DNA of 64,000 nucleotides from JAKVAV01 sp047632755 (GCA_047632755.1 JBLIDT010000011.1:21395-85394), one strand, 5' to 3'; positions 1 through 9,663 are shown, numbered from the stretch's first letter. Notes: generated by a model not told the origin, from the sequence alone. Made by a program: numbers and translations.

Positions 1-1
1 A

Positions 2-2356
2 GTCTACTTTGTCGATAGAGATGAAGCTGGTTTGGTTTACCTCTTCGGTCAAACTGAGTCCGAAACAACCGAGCTGCTCTTCAATGCTGCATACGGACAA
101 GTAGGTCGCGGCATGTTCATTTCCAAACTAAGTCAAAACCTTCAAGGCGCTGATTTTAGCACCACTTTCGGAAATGAAGTCGGCGTACCGCCACTCTCGC
201 CCGTAGCATTCGCGGTAGATCTTTGCAACAGAATTTACATATCGGGCTGGGGAGGATTGCCCACGAACAATCAAGGAACCACTACTGGACTTGAAGTGAC
301 GGAGGACGCTTTTCAATCGACCACCGACGGCCGCGATTTCTATTTTTTGGTCTTAGAAGATGATGCCAACGCGTTGACATTCGCCTCTTTTTATGGCGGC
401 AGCACGAGCGGAGAGCACGTCGATGGGGGAACAAGTCGCTTTGACCGTACCGGGAAAATCTATCAAGCCGTTTGCGCAGGGTGCGGAGGAAACAACGATT
501 TTCCCATCGCACCTCCAAATGCGCTGAGTCCTTTGAATAACAGTCCAAACTGCAATTTGGGTGTGGCTAAAATCGACTTCGACTTGCCACTGATCTTCGC
601 CGATTTTGAAGGACAAGGAGGATGCCTTCCCAACCCTATCTCCTTTGAAAACACGAGCGATACATTTTCAGGTTCCGATGCAAGCTATCAATGGTTTTTC
701 CCAAATGGTGATATCATCGAACAAGAAAACGTGACCTACCTATTCGATGAACCTGGAGAATACGAAGTGCAGCTCGTTGCGAATGATCCGCAAGCATGCA
801 ACTTGACAGATACTCTCACTCAGATTATTACCGTCTATTCACAGTTGATTTTGGAAATACCGGATAGCATTGTCTCCTGCGATGAATCAACCTTCACCAT
901 TCAAGCAGTAACAAACGGAACAGCCACATCTTTCACGTGGGCCGAAGATGAAGAGTTGAACAATATCATTCTTCAGGGCCCCACTGATAGCACACTCACC
1001 ATTACCGTGACCGAGCCTATGAGCGTCTTTTTGGAAGTAGACAATGGCCTTTGCACCGACCTTCGAGAAGTATTCCTCGCCCCACAAATTGAATTAAGTT
1101 TGAGCGTGGGTGATACCTTGCTCTGCAACACCAATGAATTTGAAATAAGCCTCGCAACGAATTATCCAAATGCAGAGATAGTTTGGATGCCCGATGAGCT
1201 GATCACAGATGGGCAAGGAAGTGAAACGGTCATTTTCAACACGGCATCTTCATTGAATATCGCTGTCACGCTAACCAATGAATTCGGTTGCACGAGTTCC
1301 GTTGAATCTCAGATTGAATCTTTTGAAATCGAGCTTTCGGTTCCCGATGATACGCTCGCTTGCTTCAACGATCCGCTCACTTTAATTGCCAATAGTTCAG
1401 GAACTGCCGAATCATTTATCTGGTCAGATATTTCGGATTTCAGCAATGTTTTGAATCCGCCAGGGGATAGCTCGATAACTGTTACTCCAGGCGCAACAGG
1501 ACTCTATTATATTCGAGTCGAAAACAATGGCTGTATTATAGAATCCACCGTCACCGTAAGTTTATTGGAAGCAGCAACTACCCTATCAGCTCTGCAGTAC
1601 ATTTGCCAGGGAGACACCGCTCGACTATTTGTAAGCAATGATTTCCAAAATAACCAGCTCACCCACGAATGGGAGCCTGAGGAATTGATTATTTCAGGAA
1701 TGGGAACTGCTTCAATAGAAGCAATCATTGATGAGCCCACCACCTTTACAGTAGTAAGTTCCACAGAGTTTAACTGCTCGGTGGAAAACAGCCTCACCAT
1801 TTTCACCTCGCCTTTGGGCGCGCTGGACATCAACGCCCTGGCTGAACCTACCGTTCTCACTCTCGGAGAAAGCAGTCAGTTGAGTGTCTTTCCGAACAGC
1901 AGTGAATACTTTTATTTGTGGGAGCCACCGATCTATTTGGACAATCAGAATTTAAATGACCCGCTCAGTACGCCAGAAGAATCAATCTTTTACACGGTTA
2001 CCATAACGGACGCCAACGACAATGGCTTATGCCAAAAAACTGATTCGGTTTTGATACAAATCTTCGAGTCCTTTTGTGGCTCTCCCAACATTTTCGTTCC
2101 GAATGCTTTTACTCCAAATGGTGACGGAGAAAACGACGTGGTTTTGGTCAGAGGTGGTGGCATTTCCGATTTGACTTTCTCCATCTTCAACCGATGGGGA
2201 GAAGAGGTTTTTACAACAGATGATCAATCGCTTGGTTGGGATGGAACTTACAAAGGAGACCCAGCCGAGCCTGCCGTTTTTGTTTATCAGCTCCGAGCGG
2301 TATGTGATGATGGCGATACCTATTTCGAGAAAGGAAACATCACACTTATTCGTTGA
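2..2356 (+). CDS. T9SS type B cargo protein with PKD domain, 5' end outside window
   Basis: The reading frame is open from base 2, so the true start lies upstream and only the last 784 or so residues are here. The first part resembles the beta-propeller-like region of large Bacteroidetes surface proteins (GQTES near the start, then FYGGSTSGEHVDGG). A PKD-type domain follows (YQWFFPNGD ... YLFDEPGEYEVQLVAND), then several Ig-like segments of 80-90 residues with paired Cys. The last 95 residues form a gliding-motility-type C-terminal domain (VPNAFTPNGDGEND ... IFNRWGEEVF ... WDGTYKG), which is the T9SS type B sorting signal. It is expected to be exported across the outer membrane and placed on the surface or released. 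It overlaps the next gene by four bases and begins a cargo-PorP/SprF-OmpA module. Adhesin or gliding functions are possible; the ligand is unknown. Confidence 0.9.
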   Translation, partial: VYFVDRDEAGLVYLFGQTESETTELLFNAAYGQVGRGMFISKLSQNLQGADFSTTFGNEVGVPPLSPVAFAVDLCNRIYISGWGGLPTNNQGTTTGLEVTEDAFQSTTDGRDFYFLVLEDDANALTFASFYGGSTSGEHVDGGTSRFDRTGKIYQAVCAGCGGNNDFPIAPPNALSPLNNSPNCNLGVAKIDFDLPLIFADFEGQGGCLPNPISFENTSDTFSGSDASYQWFFPNGDIIEQENVTYLFDEPGEYEVQLVANDPQACNLTDTLTQIITVYSQLILEIPDSIVSCDESTFTIQAVTNGTATSFTWAEDEELNNIILQGPTDSTLTITVTEPMSVFLEVDNGLCTDLREVFLAPQIELSLSVGDTLLCNTNEFEISLATNYPNAEIVWMPDELITDGQGSETVIFNTASSLNIAVTLTNEFGCTSSVESQIESFEIELSVPDDTLACFNDPLTLIANSSGTAESFIWSDISDFSNVLNPPGDSSITVTPGATGLYYIRVENNGCIIESTVTVSLLEAATTLSALQYICQGDTARLFVSNDFQNNQLTHEWEPEELIISGMGTASIEAIIDEPTTFTVVSSTEFNCSVENSLTIFTSPLGALDINALAEPTVLTLGESSQLSVFPNSSEYFYLWEPPIYLDNQNLNDPLSTPEESIFYTVTITDANDNGLCQKTDSVLIQIFESFCGSPNIFVPNAFTPNGDGENDVVLVRGGGISDLTFSIFNRWGEEVFTTDDQSLGWDGTYKGDPAEPAVFVYQLRAVCDDGDTYFEKGNITLIR

Positions 2357-3360
2357 AGAGACTACTCCTCATAGCGCTCATGTGGGTTACCCTTTCGGGA
2401 AAAGGACAGGACGTTCACTTCTCTCAGTTCTTCTTTTCGCCACAGCTATTTAGCCCTGCTGAAATCGGAAATTTCAATGCGGAATACAGACTCAATGCCA
2501 ACCAAAAAACCCAATGGCGAGAGGTAAGTCGACCATACTCCTCCTTTGCTTTGATGGGAGATGGAAGCTTTGATTTCTTGCCAGAAAACCTGTCAGTCGG
2601 CGCTGTGATCATGAACGACAATGCTGGAGATTCGCGCTTCAATACGTTTAGTTTCCTCATTGGCGGAAGCTATCTCTACCACATCAAAGGCGATGAGAAA
2701 CATCAGCTGAGAGGTGGATTGCAGACTGGGGTTACCCAAATCAAACTGAACTACGACGACCTCGAATTCAACAACCAGTACAACGGTGTTGTCTTCGATC
2801 CCAACTTGTCAAACGGAGAAGATTTTGGACGAAATGCGCGTTGGTTCCTGAACCTGAACCTTGGGCTTTCCTACCAATATGCACCCGAACCCAGAAAATC
2901 AGCCACCATCGGGTTCGCTGGACACAATGTGAATTCGCCCAGTCAGTCATTCTTTAACGACACAGGTATCGAGCTCCCATTCAGGTCGTCGATCTATGCC
3001 ACTGCAGATTGGAAAATCACCGAGGAAATCGATGCGCTCCCCTCTTTTCGCTGGATGGATCAAGCGACATTTACCGAAGTGATATTTGGGACAGGCGCGC
3101 GTTATCGACTTATCGATGAGCGCAATCTTTATCGGGCTGTTTTTGCGGGATATTACGGCCGCTTTGGCGATAGCGGTATCGCGATGATAGGTGGCGAAAT
3201 AGACGCTTGGAGACTTGCAGTGAGCTACGACATCAATGTTTCCGACCTAGAGCGTTCCAGCAGAAATCAAGGTGGATTCGAATTTAGCCTTCAATACCTC
3301 TTTGGAAGAAGAGTTGAAAACAATGCCTTCAGGCATAAATACTGCCCCGTCTTTTTATGA
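2353..3360 (+). CDS. PorP/SprF family type IX secretion system membrane protein
   Basis: 335 residues starting at a TTG that overlaps the stop of the cargo gene (TTGA). A signal peptide is visible (LLLIALMWVTLSGKGQD), followed by the family hallmark HFSQFFFSPQLFSPAEIG, a variant of the usual FSQY...P...NPA motif, and then alternating beta strands ending in an aromatic-rich terminus. PorP/SprF proteins are outer-membrane beta-barrels that partner individual type B cargo proteins and help them reach or attach to the surface. The position directly behind a type B cargo gene fits that role. A second homologue lies at 28598-29602 in the same kind of module, so each probably serves its own cargo. 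Start choice: no better ATG exists upstream of the signal peptide. Confidence 0.9.
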   Translation: MKRLLLIALMWVTLSGKGQDVHFSQFFFSPQLFSPAEIGNFNAEYRLNANQKTQWREVSRPYSSFALMGDGSFDFLPENLSVGAVIMNDNAGDSRFNTFSFLIGGSYLYHIKGDEKHQLRGGLQTGVTQIKLNYDDLEFNNQYNGVVFDPNLSNGEDFGRNARWFLNLNLGLSYQYAPEPRKSATIGFAGHNVNSPSQSFFNDTGIELPFRSSIYATADWKITEEIDALPSFRWMDQATFTEVIFGTGARYRLIDERNLYRAVFAGYYGRFGDSGIAMIGGEIDAWRLAVSYDINVSDLERSSRNQGGFEFSLQYLFGRRVENNAFRHKYCPVFL

Positions 3361-5546
3361 AAAGTAGGTTCGTCATATTCTGTCTCTTTTTTGCGACGAG
3401 CGTTTTCAGTCAAACACTTGATGACTGGATGATGCTCGGTGATCAGGCCATGGAAGAAAATGATCCTTACGGAGCTTTGCGTTATTACAAAACAGGCATG
3501 GAGCTGGACAGCATGAAAGGCACACTGATTTATAAAGTTGCTGAGGCGTATCGAGGAGTTCAAAATTATGAGAAGGCGACCTATTACTACGACAAGATTT
3601 TCAGGCGCGATCGTGGAATGATTTTCCAAGATGTAGGGATGAAACTGGCTGAGATGCAGATGCAATCGGGTCAGTATTCCGAAGCCAAAATCAATTGGCG
3701 GAGAGTCAGGGATCAGTACCAAGACCAACCGACTAGCTACGCCCACCAAAAATCCATTCAATCCATGCGGTCTTGCGATTTGGCCGAAAAGTGGTCGCAG
3801 GAACCAAAGCCTTTTGAACTCACGGAAGCAGGTGATCCAGTGAATTCTGGCGATAGCGAATTTGGAGGATTTTGGCTCAAGGACGGAAGTCTATCCTTCA
3901 CCTCATTGAGAGGAGAATATGACAATGAAGGACGACTGGAGAGTGATGCCTATTTTATCAAAAATTACTTCGCTGATTCTAGTTTGAGCAAGGTCAAGCT
4001 AATCCCCATCAATTCTATTGACTTAGGCGCTAACTATGGAAATTATATAGAGTCGAACAAAGGACAAAAGGCCTTGGTAATGATTGATGATGGAATGCGA
4101 AGTATCCATTTTTACGATGGGTTGATTTGGAAAAAAATCTTGCCGATTGACGATTCTGACTCCAGTAATTACACGCATCCCGCTTTTGGGAAATTCGGAG
4201 ATTTGGATGTTCTCTACTTCGCTTCTGACCGACCAGATGGCTACGGCCAATATGATCTATGGTTTGTTGAACTCACCAAACCAACCGACCCTACTAATAT
4301 GGGCGCTGCAATAAACAGCCCTGGCAATGAAGTCACTCCATATTACCGCACAGACAATCATGTTCTTCTTTTCTCTTCCGATTGGCACCACGGTTTTGGC
4401 GGATACGACGTGTTTCAAGCACCCTTTTACAAAGGTGAATTCTCCTACCCCGAAAATATAAAAGCTCCTTTCAACACCCCTTCTAACGACCTTTATTACA
4501 GCTTCAATTCAGCCATTAAGAAAGGAAGCTTGACATCAAATCGAGTTGGTGCAGATGACTTTGGTGGATGTTGTAATAACCTGTTTTTATTCGAAGAGCG
4601 AGAGCTCATAAAAGCAGATACACTGCCCGAAATTACTACGCTCGAAGACTTGAATAAGTACTTGCCAGTAACGCTCTATTTCCACAATGATGAGCCTGAC
4701 CCTCGCACCAGAAATACAGAAACCGACAAAGATTACTTAGAAACGTATCGCGATTACATTCAGCTATTACCAGCCTATCGGGACGAGTACAAGCAGGGTC
4801 TGAATAAAACAGAAGGAGATCTGGCAGAGGAAGCAATGGATGAGTTTTTCTTAAACGAAATTGACCAAGGTCTGAGTGAGTTGGCTTTATTCAGTGAATT
4901 GCTGAAGAGAGAATTGGAAGAAGGCGCTCAAATCGAAATCACGGTGAAAGGGTTTGCCAGCCCACTGGCAGCTACTGACTACAATGTGAACTTGACACAG
5001 AGACGAATCTCTTCTTTAGAAAATTATCTTCGAGAATACGAAAGAGGAATCCTTCGCTCCTATCTCGATGAAACCGCTGAAAATGGCGGCTTATTGAGAC
5101 TTTCCAAAATACCCTTTGGAGAATACGTGGCTGAAAAGCTGGTAAGTGACAACCTGAACGAGAGCAATGCTGTTTACAGCATTGCTGCCGCAAAAGAGCG
5201 GAAAATAGAAATCGTTTCGGTGACGAGAGCCACCGAAGATTCAAGCCTTACAGCGGTTCGATTCGAAAGTGAAATTATCGATTTAGGGGCTGTCACTAAA
5301 GGCGACTCGATTCAGTTCCGTTTTAACTTTGAAGTGATGAATACCAAGTCCTTTTACATCGATTCGGTGTCGGCTAGTCCCCAGGTGGTTTTGCTAAACA
5401 TAGAAGAGTATAGTCGAGGTTCTCACACTCTTAACGGCACGCTTATGGTTGATCAAAAAGACGGGAAACAGAATGAAATCATCACGATCTTTGGAAACTT
5501 AACTGGACAAAGAAAGCAACTCAACCTGACTTTTGAAGTAGACTAG
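3357..5546 (+). CDS. TPR-PD40-OmpA-like envelope protein with C-terminal DUF1573-like extension
   Basis: 729 residues starting at ATGA shared with the porP stop. Order of parts: signal peptide (residues 1-19), TPR-like helices (about 25-140), PD40/WD40-like beta-propeller blades (about 150-390; YFASDRPDGYGQYDLW, LLFSSDWHHGFGGYDVF), a linker with the phrase LYFHNDEPDPRT typical of this Bacteroidetes family (about 436), then an OmpA-like peptidoglycan-binding region (about 520-615; VKGFASPLAATDYN, LTQRRISSL). The last 90 residues (from about 637; IDLGAVTKGDSIQFRFNFEV) resemble a DUF1573/Ig-like domain. The architecture recalls PorE/SprE-like T9SS accessory proteins that tie an outer-membrane complex to peptidoglycan. 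It is third in the module after the cargo gene and porP. The exact T9SS role is inferred. Confidence 0.85.
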   Translation: MKSRFVIFCLFFATSVFSQTLDDWMMLGDQAMEENDPYGALRYYKTGMELDSMKGTLIYKVAEAYRGVQNYEKATYYYDKIFRRDRGMIFQDVGMKLAEMQMQSGQYSEAKINWRRVRDQYQDQPTSYAHQKSIQSMRSCDLAEKWSQEPKPFELTEAGDPVNSGDSEFGGFWLKDGSLSFTSLRGEYDNEGRLESDAYFIKNYFADSSLSKVKLIPINSIDLGANYGNYIESNKGQKALVMIDDGMRSIHFYDGLIWKKILPIDDSDSSNYTHPAFGKFGDLDVLYFASDRPDGYGQYDLWFVELTKPTDPTNMGAAINSPGNEVTPYYRTDNHVLLFSSDWHHGFGGYDVFQAPFYKGEFSYPENIKAPFNTPSNDLYYSFNSAIKKGSLTSNRVGADDFGGCCNNLFLFEERELIKADTLPEITTLEDLNKYLPVTLYFHNDEPDPRTRNTETDKDYLETYRDYIQLLPAYRDEYKQGLNKTEGDLAEEAMDEFFLNEIDQGLSELALFSELLKRELEEGAQIEITVKGFASPLAATDYNVNLTQRRISSLENYLREYERGILRSYLDETAENGGLLRLSKIPFGEYVAEKLVSDNLNESNAVYSIAAAKERKIEIVSVTRATEDSSLTAVRFESEIIDLGAVTKGDSIQFRFNFEVMNTKSFYIDSVSASPQVVLLNIEEYSRGSHTLNGTLMVDQKDGKQNEIITIFGNLTGQRKQLNLTFEVD

Positions 5547-5575
5547 TGCTGTGCTAAGCCTTTTTTGGCCAGCAC
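5546..5575 (+). terminator. Possible terminator hairpin after the first T9SS module
   Basis: GTGCTG and CAGCAC form the outer stem, with GCC/GGC paired inside around a T-rich loop. The hairpin begins at the last base of the stop codon, and a T-rich stretch follows about 15 bases later. The T-tract is not immediately adjacent, so this is a weak call. Confidence 0.35.
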
Positions 5576-5710
5576 AAGTCTTGTTCTTTTTTATCTGTAC
5601 TTCGTTAAAGAAGAATTCCGTAGCTACAGCTAGATAATTAGTTTTTGTCTTTACTATATAAAAAAATCACTACACCTTAACCGATACAATAGACATAGCG
5701 CAACACAGGA

Positions 5711-6406
5711 ATGAAGAAGTACACTGTTTATGGAGAAGAGTTCTACCCAAAATTTTCTTTCCCGATAAAGGGGGAATTCAAGAGGAAAGACCTCTTAAAA
5801 ATTGATCTATCCGTAAAAAATAAAGTACTGGCTTCAGTTGAGGATAAATCGCTCGAAAGCTTGCATCAATTCATCTTCGAAAACATTAAGAGCGCGAAAG
5901 CAAAAGGTGCTTACGGTGGTTATTTGGAAAAGCGGAATCTCTACGAAAGAAGTTCGGTATTCTCAACCAATGAAGAATCTCGAAGCATCCATTTGGGAGT
6001 TGACTTTTGGTTCCCCGTTGGAACGGCCGTTTGCGCGCCATTGCCAGGAAGAGTTCACAGCTTCAAGGACAACAATCAATCGGGCGATTACGGCCCTACA
6101 ATCATACTCGAGCACGTGCTAGGTAATGATACGTTTTATAGTCTTTACGGACACTTAAGCCGTGATTCGATTAAAGAGTTGCAAGTTGGACGTATGATCA
6201 TCAGAGGAGAGGTGTTTGCCTATTTGGGCAGCCCCGAGGAAAACGTTGATTGGCCGCCTCACTTGCATTTTCAATTGATCTACGACCTCGAAGGCAAGAA
6301 AGGCGATTATCCAGGTGTTTGCTTTGAATCGGAGAAGAAAAAACTGCACAAAAACTGTCCTGATCCAATCGAATTTTTCGGGGGATTTAATGATGTTATT
6401 GAATAA
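5711..6406 (+). CDS. M23 family peptidoglycan metalloendopeptidase
   Basis: 231 residues. The zinc-binding pair HxxxD (H94, D98 in HLGVDFW) and the HLH motif (H184, H186 in PPHLHFQ) of LytM/M23 peptidases are both present, with the GPTIILEH and YSLYGHLS strands between them. These enzymes cut peptide cross-links in peptidoglycan. No signal peptide or lipobox is visible at the N-terminus, which is unusual for a wall hydrolase: the protein may be exported another way, released by lysis, or act on cytoplasmic substrates. It stands alone, 164 bp after the T9SS module and 107 bp before a lipoprotein gene. The M23 fold is certain from the motifs; the substrate is not. Confidence 0.88.
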   Translation: MKKYTVYGEEFYPKFSFPIKGEFKRKDLLKIDLSVKNKVLASVEDKSLESLHQFIFENIKSAKAKGAYGGYLEKRNLYERSSVFSTNEESRSIHLGVDFWFPVGTAVCAPLPGRVHSFKDNNQSGDYGPTIILEHVLGNDTFYSLYGHLSRDSIKELQVGRMIIRGEVFAYLGSPEENVDWPPHLHFQLIYDLEGKKGDYPGVCFESEKKKLHKNCPDPIEFFGGFNDVIE

Positions 6407-6513
6407 TTCTGTGACTTTCATGTGGATCGGTTTTTGGTTATTCTAATCCTAATCGTTTACATTGCAGCTAAAGTCCACTAAATGTTTTAGTAATAGCCTA
6501 CAACGATAACGAA

Positions 6514-7311
6514 TTGAAAAAGAGATTTGGAATCATGTCATCGTGCTTGGCTTTTCTCCTTGCATGCTGCTCATTGGGATCAGATGATGAGCCAATTTCA
6601 AAGGAGTTCACCTCTACTTTCGTCCCATCCGAGTTATGGATAGAAAATAGCCGTGAGTTGATTTTGCGCTTAAACGCACAGATCGACCAAAGCACCTTCT
6701 ATGCAGAATTACCTGCTAACGACCTTAGGATTGAGGTTATTTTAGACGAGACAAACGAGGTATCCAAAGTCAATATCACTCTAACCTCAAGCTTGTCAAG
6801 GACACTCTATTTCGATTACGGTCGACTGTCGTTTTCAGAGACAAAACTGGACGAGAAGGTTCATCTAATCTCTGCATACGCTGATAGCAGGGCATACGCT
6901 CATGCCCTGCCTGACGGAGCTACTCCATCGCCAAGCCAAATTAAAAGCGCTGAACTGAATAACGATATCATCTATTCGATCATTTCCCTTTCGGAGCGCT
7001 TCAGCCTAGAAGAAAAAAATGCAACCCACGACGTTCGCATTACGGAGAAAGATGTGAGCATTCTTGAATCCGTGGCATTAGAAAAAGACTTCACGGCAGT
7101 GATGAATGTAAAGCGAGGCGAGAAGATTGACATCAGTCTTTTTTGCGCTGAACCACACGTCTATTTCACCATTTCACCAAGCATTGGATCTGATATGGAA
7201 TACAAACTTTGGAAAGGCTCTGCAAAATTCACAGGAGACCTTAAAATCAGAGTCTTTACAGCTGAAGTTATTAGTAATGGGAGCTTCAAGCTCGACGTAA
7301 AACGACTCTAA
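6514..7311 (+). CDS. Lipoprotein of unknown function
   Basis: 265 residues from a TTG start that gives a basic N-terminus (KKRFG). An ATG 21 bases downstream (6535) would also leave the hydrophobic segment and lipobox. The lipobox is LLACC around residues 16-20, followed by an acidic stretch (SDDEP). The rest is predicted mostly beta with no catalytic motif that I recognise. It probably sits on the periplasmic or outer face as a lipid-anchored protein. Its stop shares four bases (CTAA) with the stop of the convergent kynA gene. I do not recognise a family. Confidence 0.7.
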   Translation: MKKRFGIMSSCLAFLLACCSLGSDDEPISKEFTSTFVPSELWIENSRELILRLNAQIDQSTFYAELPANDLRIEVILDETNEVSKVNITLTSSLSRTLYFDYGRLSFSETKLDEKVHLISAYADSRAYAHALPDGATPSPSQIKSAELNNDIIYSIISLSERFSLEEKNATHDVRITEKDVSILESVALEKDFTAVMNVKRGEKIDISLFCAEPHVYFTISPSIGSDMEYKLWKGSAKFTGDLKIRVFTAEVISNGSFKLDVKRL

Positions 7312-8345
7312 CCGCGGAAACCGAGAAGTTTCTCTAATTCTTTTGGAAGCTCGGGTAAATCATTTCGAGGCACCAGCAATCCATTTAACTGGGTCAATTC
7401 ATTGAAAATATAGTGCTTGTCCATCGCTCCTTTTAAGTATCCGTGCCCAGTAGAGTTTCCTGTTCCCACTCGAGCGCCAATCATCCGAAAAACCATGTTA
7501 ACATGCCTCATTCGCCAAGAAGCCATTAACTCGTCAATTTCTACCAGAGATACCATCAATTCGTATGGCAAGTGCAGCAGAGGGAATCCTCGATATAAGT
7601 AGATAAATAGGGCTGAACGGCAAGCTTTCGCTGAAAGTCGCCTTTTCACATCCTCCTCTTTTCCAAATACAGTCTTATCAAAAAGATCGGCATTACTTTG
7701 TTCTATATCTAGCAGTCCTCCCGTATACTTTTCGCGATACTCAGCCCAAAACGGATGATCCTCAGGCTTCGCCTTTGCTCCATCTGCCCATGCTTCTGGA
7801 TGCTCGAAATAGGGCATACGCTCCAACCAAACATTGAGTAAATCCAACAAATTCGTTTTCTTTTCCACGTCTTTCACGTGATCAACATCCATGGGACACA
7901 ATTGAGAAACGTAGTACTCCTTCCCGTGACGGTTTTCATAAAGCAAGCCCAACTTCGCCTCCAGCTCTTTCCACTGAATACTTTGAAATCCGCTGGCTGG
8001 TCGCAATAGATCACGAAAATCCAAGAAATCAAGTGAACTCATAGTCTCCATCACATTGATCTGATCTACCAATAAACGGAGTATTTCGATGATGCGGCGA
8101 CTTCGATGAACAACTATCTGCAAGGTTTGGTCATTGTCGTTAATCTCAGGTTTGGACAGGAGAGCAATGATCGAATCAAGCTCGTACAAGACTTGTTTAA
8201 ACCAAAGTTCGTAGGCCTGATGAATGACGATAAAAAGCATTTCGTCATGAGCTTCAACCCCTGCCTTTTCACTCTCTAATTCTTGAGCACCTAGAATTTT
8301 ATCGAGTTGCAAATAGTCTTTATAGTAAACTTCTTTTTTGGACAT
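7308..8345 (-). CDS. kynA: Tryptophan 2,3-dioxygenase
   Basis: 345 residues from the ATG at 8345. An in-frame ATG at 8411 overlaps the previous stop (ATGA) but adds 22 residues that do not look like the family. The enzyme is a haem protein that opens the indole ring of L-tryptophan to N-formylkynurenine, the first step of the kynurenine pathway. Recognisable motifs are YYKDYLQLDKIL and HDEMLFIVIHQAYELWFKQ near the N-terminus, and WRMRHVNMVFRMIGARVGTG with the proximal haem His near the C-terminus, followed by the STGHGYL loop that contacts the substrate. It is cytoplasmic. No other kyn gene is adjacent; the upstream partner is a secreted unknown whose stop overlaps the alternative start. Confidence 0.95.
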   Translation of the reverse strand: MSKKEVYYKDYLQLDKILGAQELESEKAGVEAHDEMLFIVIHQAYELWFKQVLYELDSIIALLSKPEINDNDQTLQIVVHRSRRIIEILRLLVDQINVMETMSSLDFLDFRDLLRPASGFQSIQWKELEAKLGLLYENRHGKEYYVSQLCPMDVDHVKDVEKKTNLLDLLNVWLERMPYFEHPEAWADGAKAKPEDHPFWAEYREKYTGGLLDIEQSNADLFDKTVFGKEEDVKRRLSAKACRSALFIYLYRGFPLLHLPYELMVSLVEIDELMASWRMRHVNMVFRMIGARVGTGNSTGHGYLKGAMDKHYIFNELTQLNGLLVPRNDLPELPKELEKLLGFRG

Positions 8346-8407
8346 AACAGTTAGGTTGAATAGGCTCGCAAGATAGGAATTGAAGGGTGAAGCAAAACTG
8401 ATTTTTG

Positions 8408-9352
8408 TCATTCTGCGAATCGCCCAGCATCTATAACGTAGTCAGAGCATTCCATTTTAAAGCTAATAATTTCAGGCTTTTTAAATGGAACATCCCAAGC
8501 ACCATCATAAGAAACACTCGTTGGCATTAGCCAACCATCCAAGAGCATGTTCTCAACTTTGATGGAAATATCAAAATCAAAAAGAAAGGTTTTGTGAGCC
8601 AATCGATACTCTCGCGCAATCACCTCGCGGGTATCCCGATGAAAATAAGAGGTCATATCGCGTATGACCACCTCATCCTCGTCTCCTTCTTTCACGTAAC
8701 TCGAAAAGGCAATGCAAGGAATCGTATCGTTGTATTCGTAAATGAAAATGGAATAGTCGTAAAAGGAAACCATCTCTGGGCTGAAGATGGCGAGTTTATC
8801 CCCGATGAACGGAACATTGTCAATCGGCTGACCTGGATTAAAAAGCATTTTTTTAAGCTGCGCTTTGTGCTTCTCCATTTTAGAATCGGCTTCTAGCTCT
8901 TGCTCCCGCTGAACCATCTCATTAGAAACCTTGTTCTTCTCTTTGGAGAAAAAAACATCGTCGTAAACCTCGGCAGTCAGGTAGCGCCACTTGCCATTTC
9001 TCTTTTTAATTCTCCCATTGGTTTTTTCAAAGGTGATTTCAACCCATTTCAGCTCTTCATCGCTCAAGTGCTGCTTAGCCCTGCGCTGAAGGGTGGCAAA
9101 TTCAGTTTCGTCTTTGTCGTAAACCGTCATTGCGCCTTTGATCTCGTGCGGGAAATACTTAAGGTTGAGAAAGGCTTGATAAAAGGTGGTGTCTTCAATG
9201 ACTTGAGAAATGAAATCCTCCACGTTAAAATCATCGATGGCAGCGCGCACGACGAACTCGTCCATAGTCACCATTTTGGCGATCTCAGTCTTTTGGGCTT
9301 TTAAGCAAAAAGTCAAAGAAAGAAAAAGAAGAAGTAAGACAAGTGTCTTCAT
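8408..9352 (-). CDS. Secreted protein of unknown function
   Basis: 314 residues with a clear signal peptide (LVLLLLFLSLTFCLKAQ) and no lipobox. The mature part is rich in charged residues and has a DEF..RAAIDDFNVEDFI segment early on. Beta-strand-like sequence follows in the second half, with FHRDTREVIAREYRL and a FKKPEIISFKM segment near the end. No motif of an enzyme family was recognised. It probably sits in the periplasm or outer membrane. It lies directly upstream of kynA on the same strand, so the two may be co-transcribed, but nothing ties it to tryptophan breakdown. Conserved hypothetical is the safest label. Confidence 0.75.
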   Translation of the reverse strand: MKTLVLLLLFLSLTFCLKAQKTEIAKMVTMDEFVVRAAIDDFNVEDFISQVIEDTTFYQAFLNLKYFPHEIKGAMTVYDKDETEFATLQRRAKQHLSDEELKWVEITFEKTNGRIKKRNGKWRYLTAEVYDDVFFSKEKNKVSNEMVQREQELEADSKMEKHKAQLKKMLFNPGQPIDNVPFIGDKLAIFSPEMVSFYDYSIFIYEYNDTIPCIAFSSYVKEGDEDEVVIRDMTSYFHRDTREVIAREYRLAHKTFLFDFDISIKVENMLLDGWLMPTSVSYDGAWDVPFKKPEIISFKMECSDYVIDAGRFAE

Positions 9353-9498
9353 AGATTACCTCAACGAAAATGGGGCGTTTAAGTTTTAGGAAGAGATGCA
9401 GAGCAGATTGGATTCAATGAAAACACAGAGGCGGTGAGAAGGTCCAGTGGCCTCAGAGAAACTATCTCAGCACTTCTGCAATCATTGAATTAAAGAGA

Positions 9499-9663
9499 CT
9501 ATTTCTGTTTGAACTCAACCGTAACAATGTGATGCGGTCTGACCTTGTTATTGGCCCAATCTTCCGAGCCCCTTTCAATCGATTTCTCTAATTCAGCCGA
9601 ATCAAAGAATGGCTGCGAAAAGTCCTGCTGCGATTGTTCATTTTTGTCTTTTTTGCTCTTCAT
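9499..9663 (-). CDS. Small hypothetical protein, 54 residues
   Basis: ATG at 9663, stop TAG at 9499-9501. The N-terminus is lysine-rich (MKSKKDKNEQSQQDF), the middle is acidic and amphipathic (SAELEKSIERGSEDWANN), and the end is VRPHHIVTVEFKQK. No signal peptide, membrane segment or cysteine is present, so a soluble cytoplasmic protein is expected. It lies between rnpB and the kynA pair, all on the minus strand. I do not recognise a family. The sensible composition and full start-stop frame support a real gene, but at this length chance cannot be excluded. Confidence 0.5.
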   Translation of the reverse strand: MKSKKDKNEQSQQDFSQPFFDSAELEKSIERGSEDWANNKVRPHHIVTVEFKQK

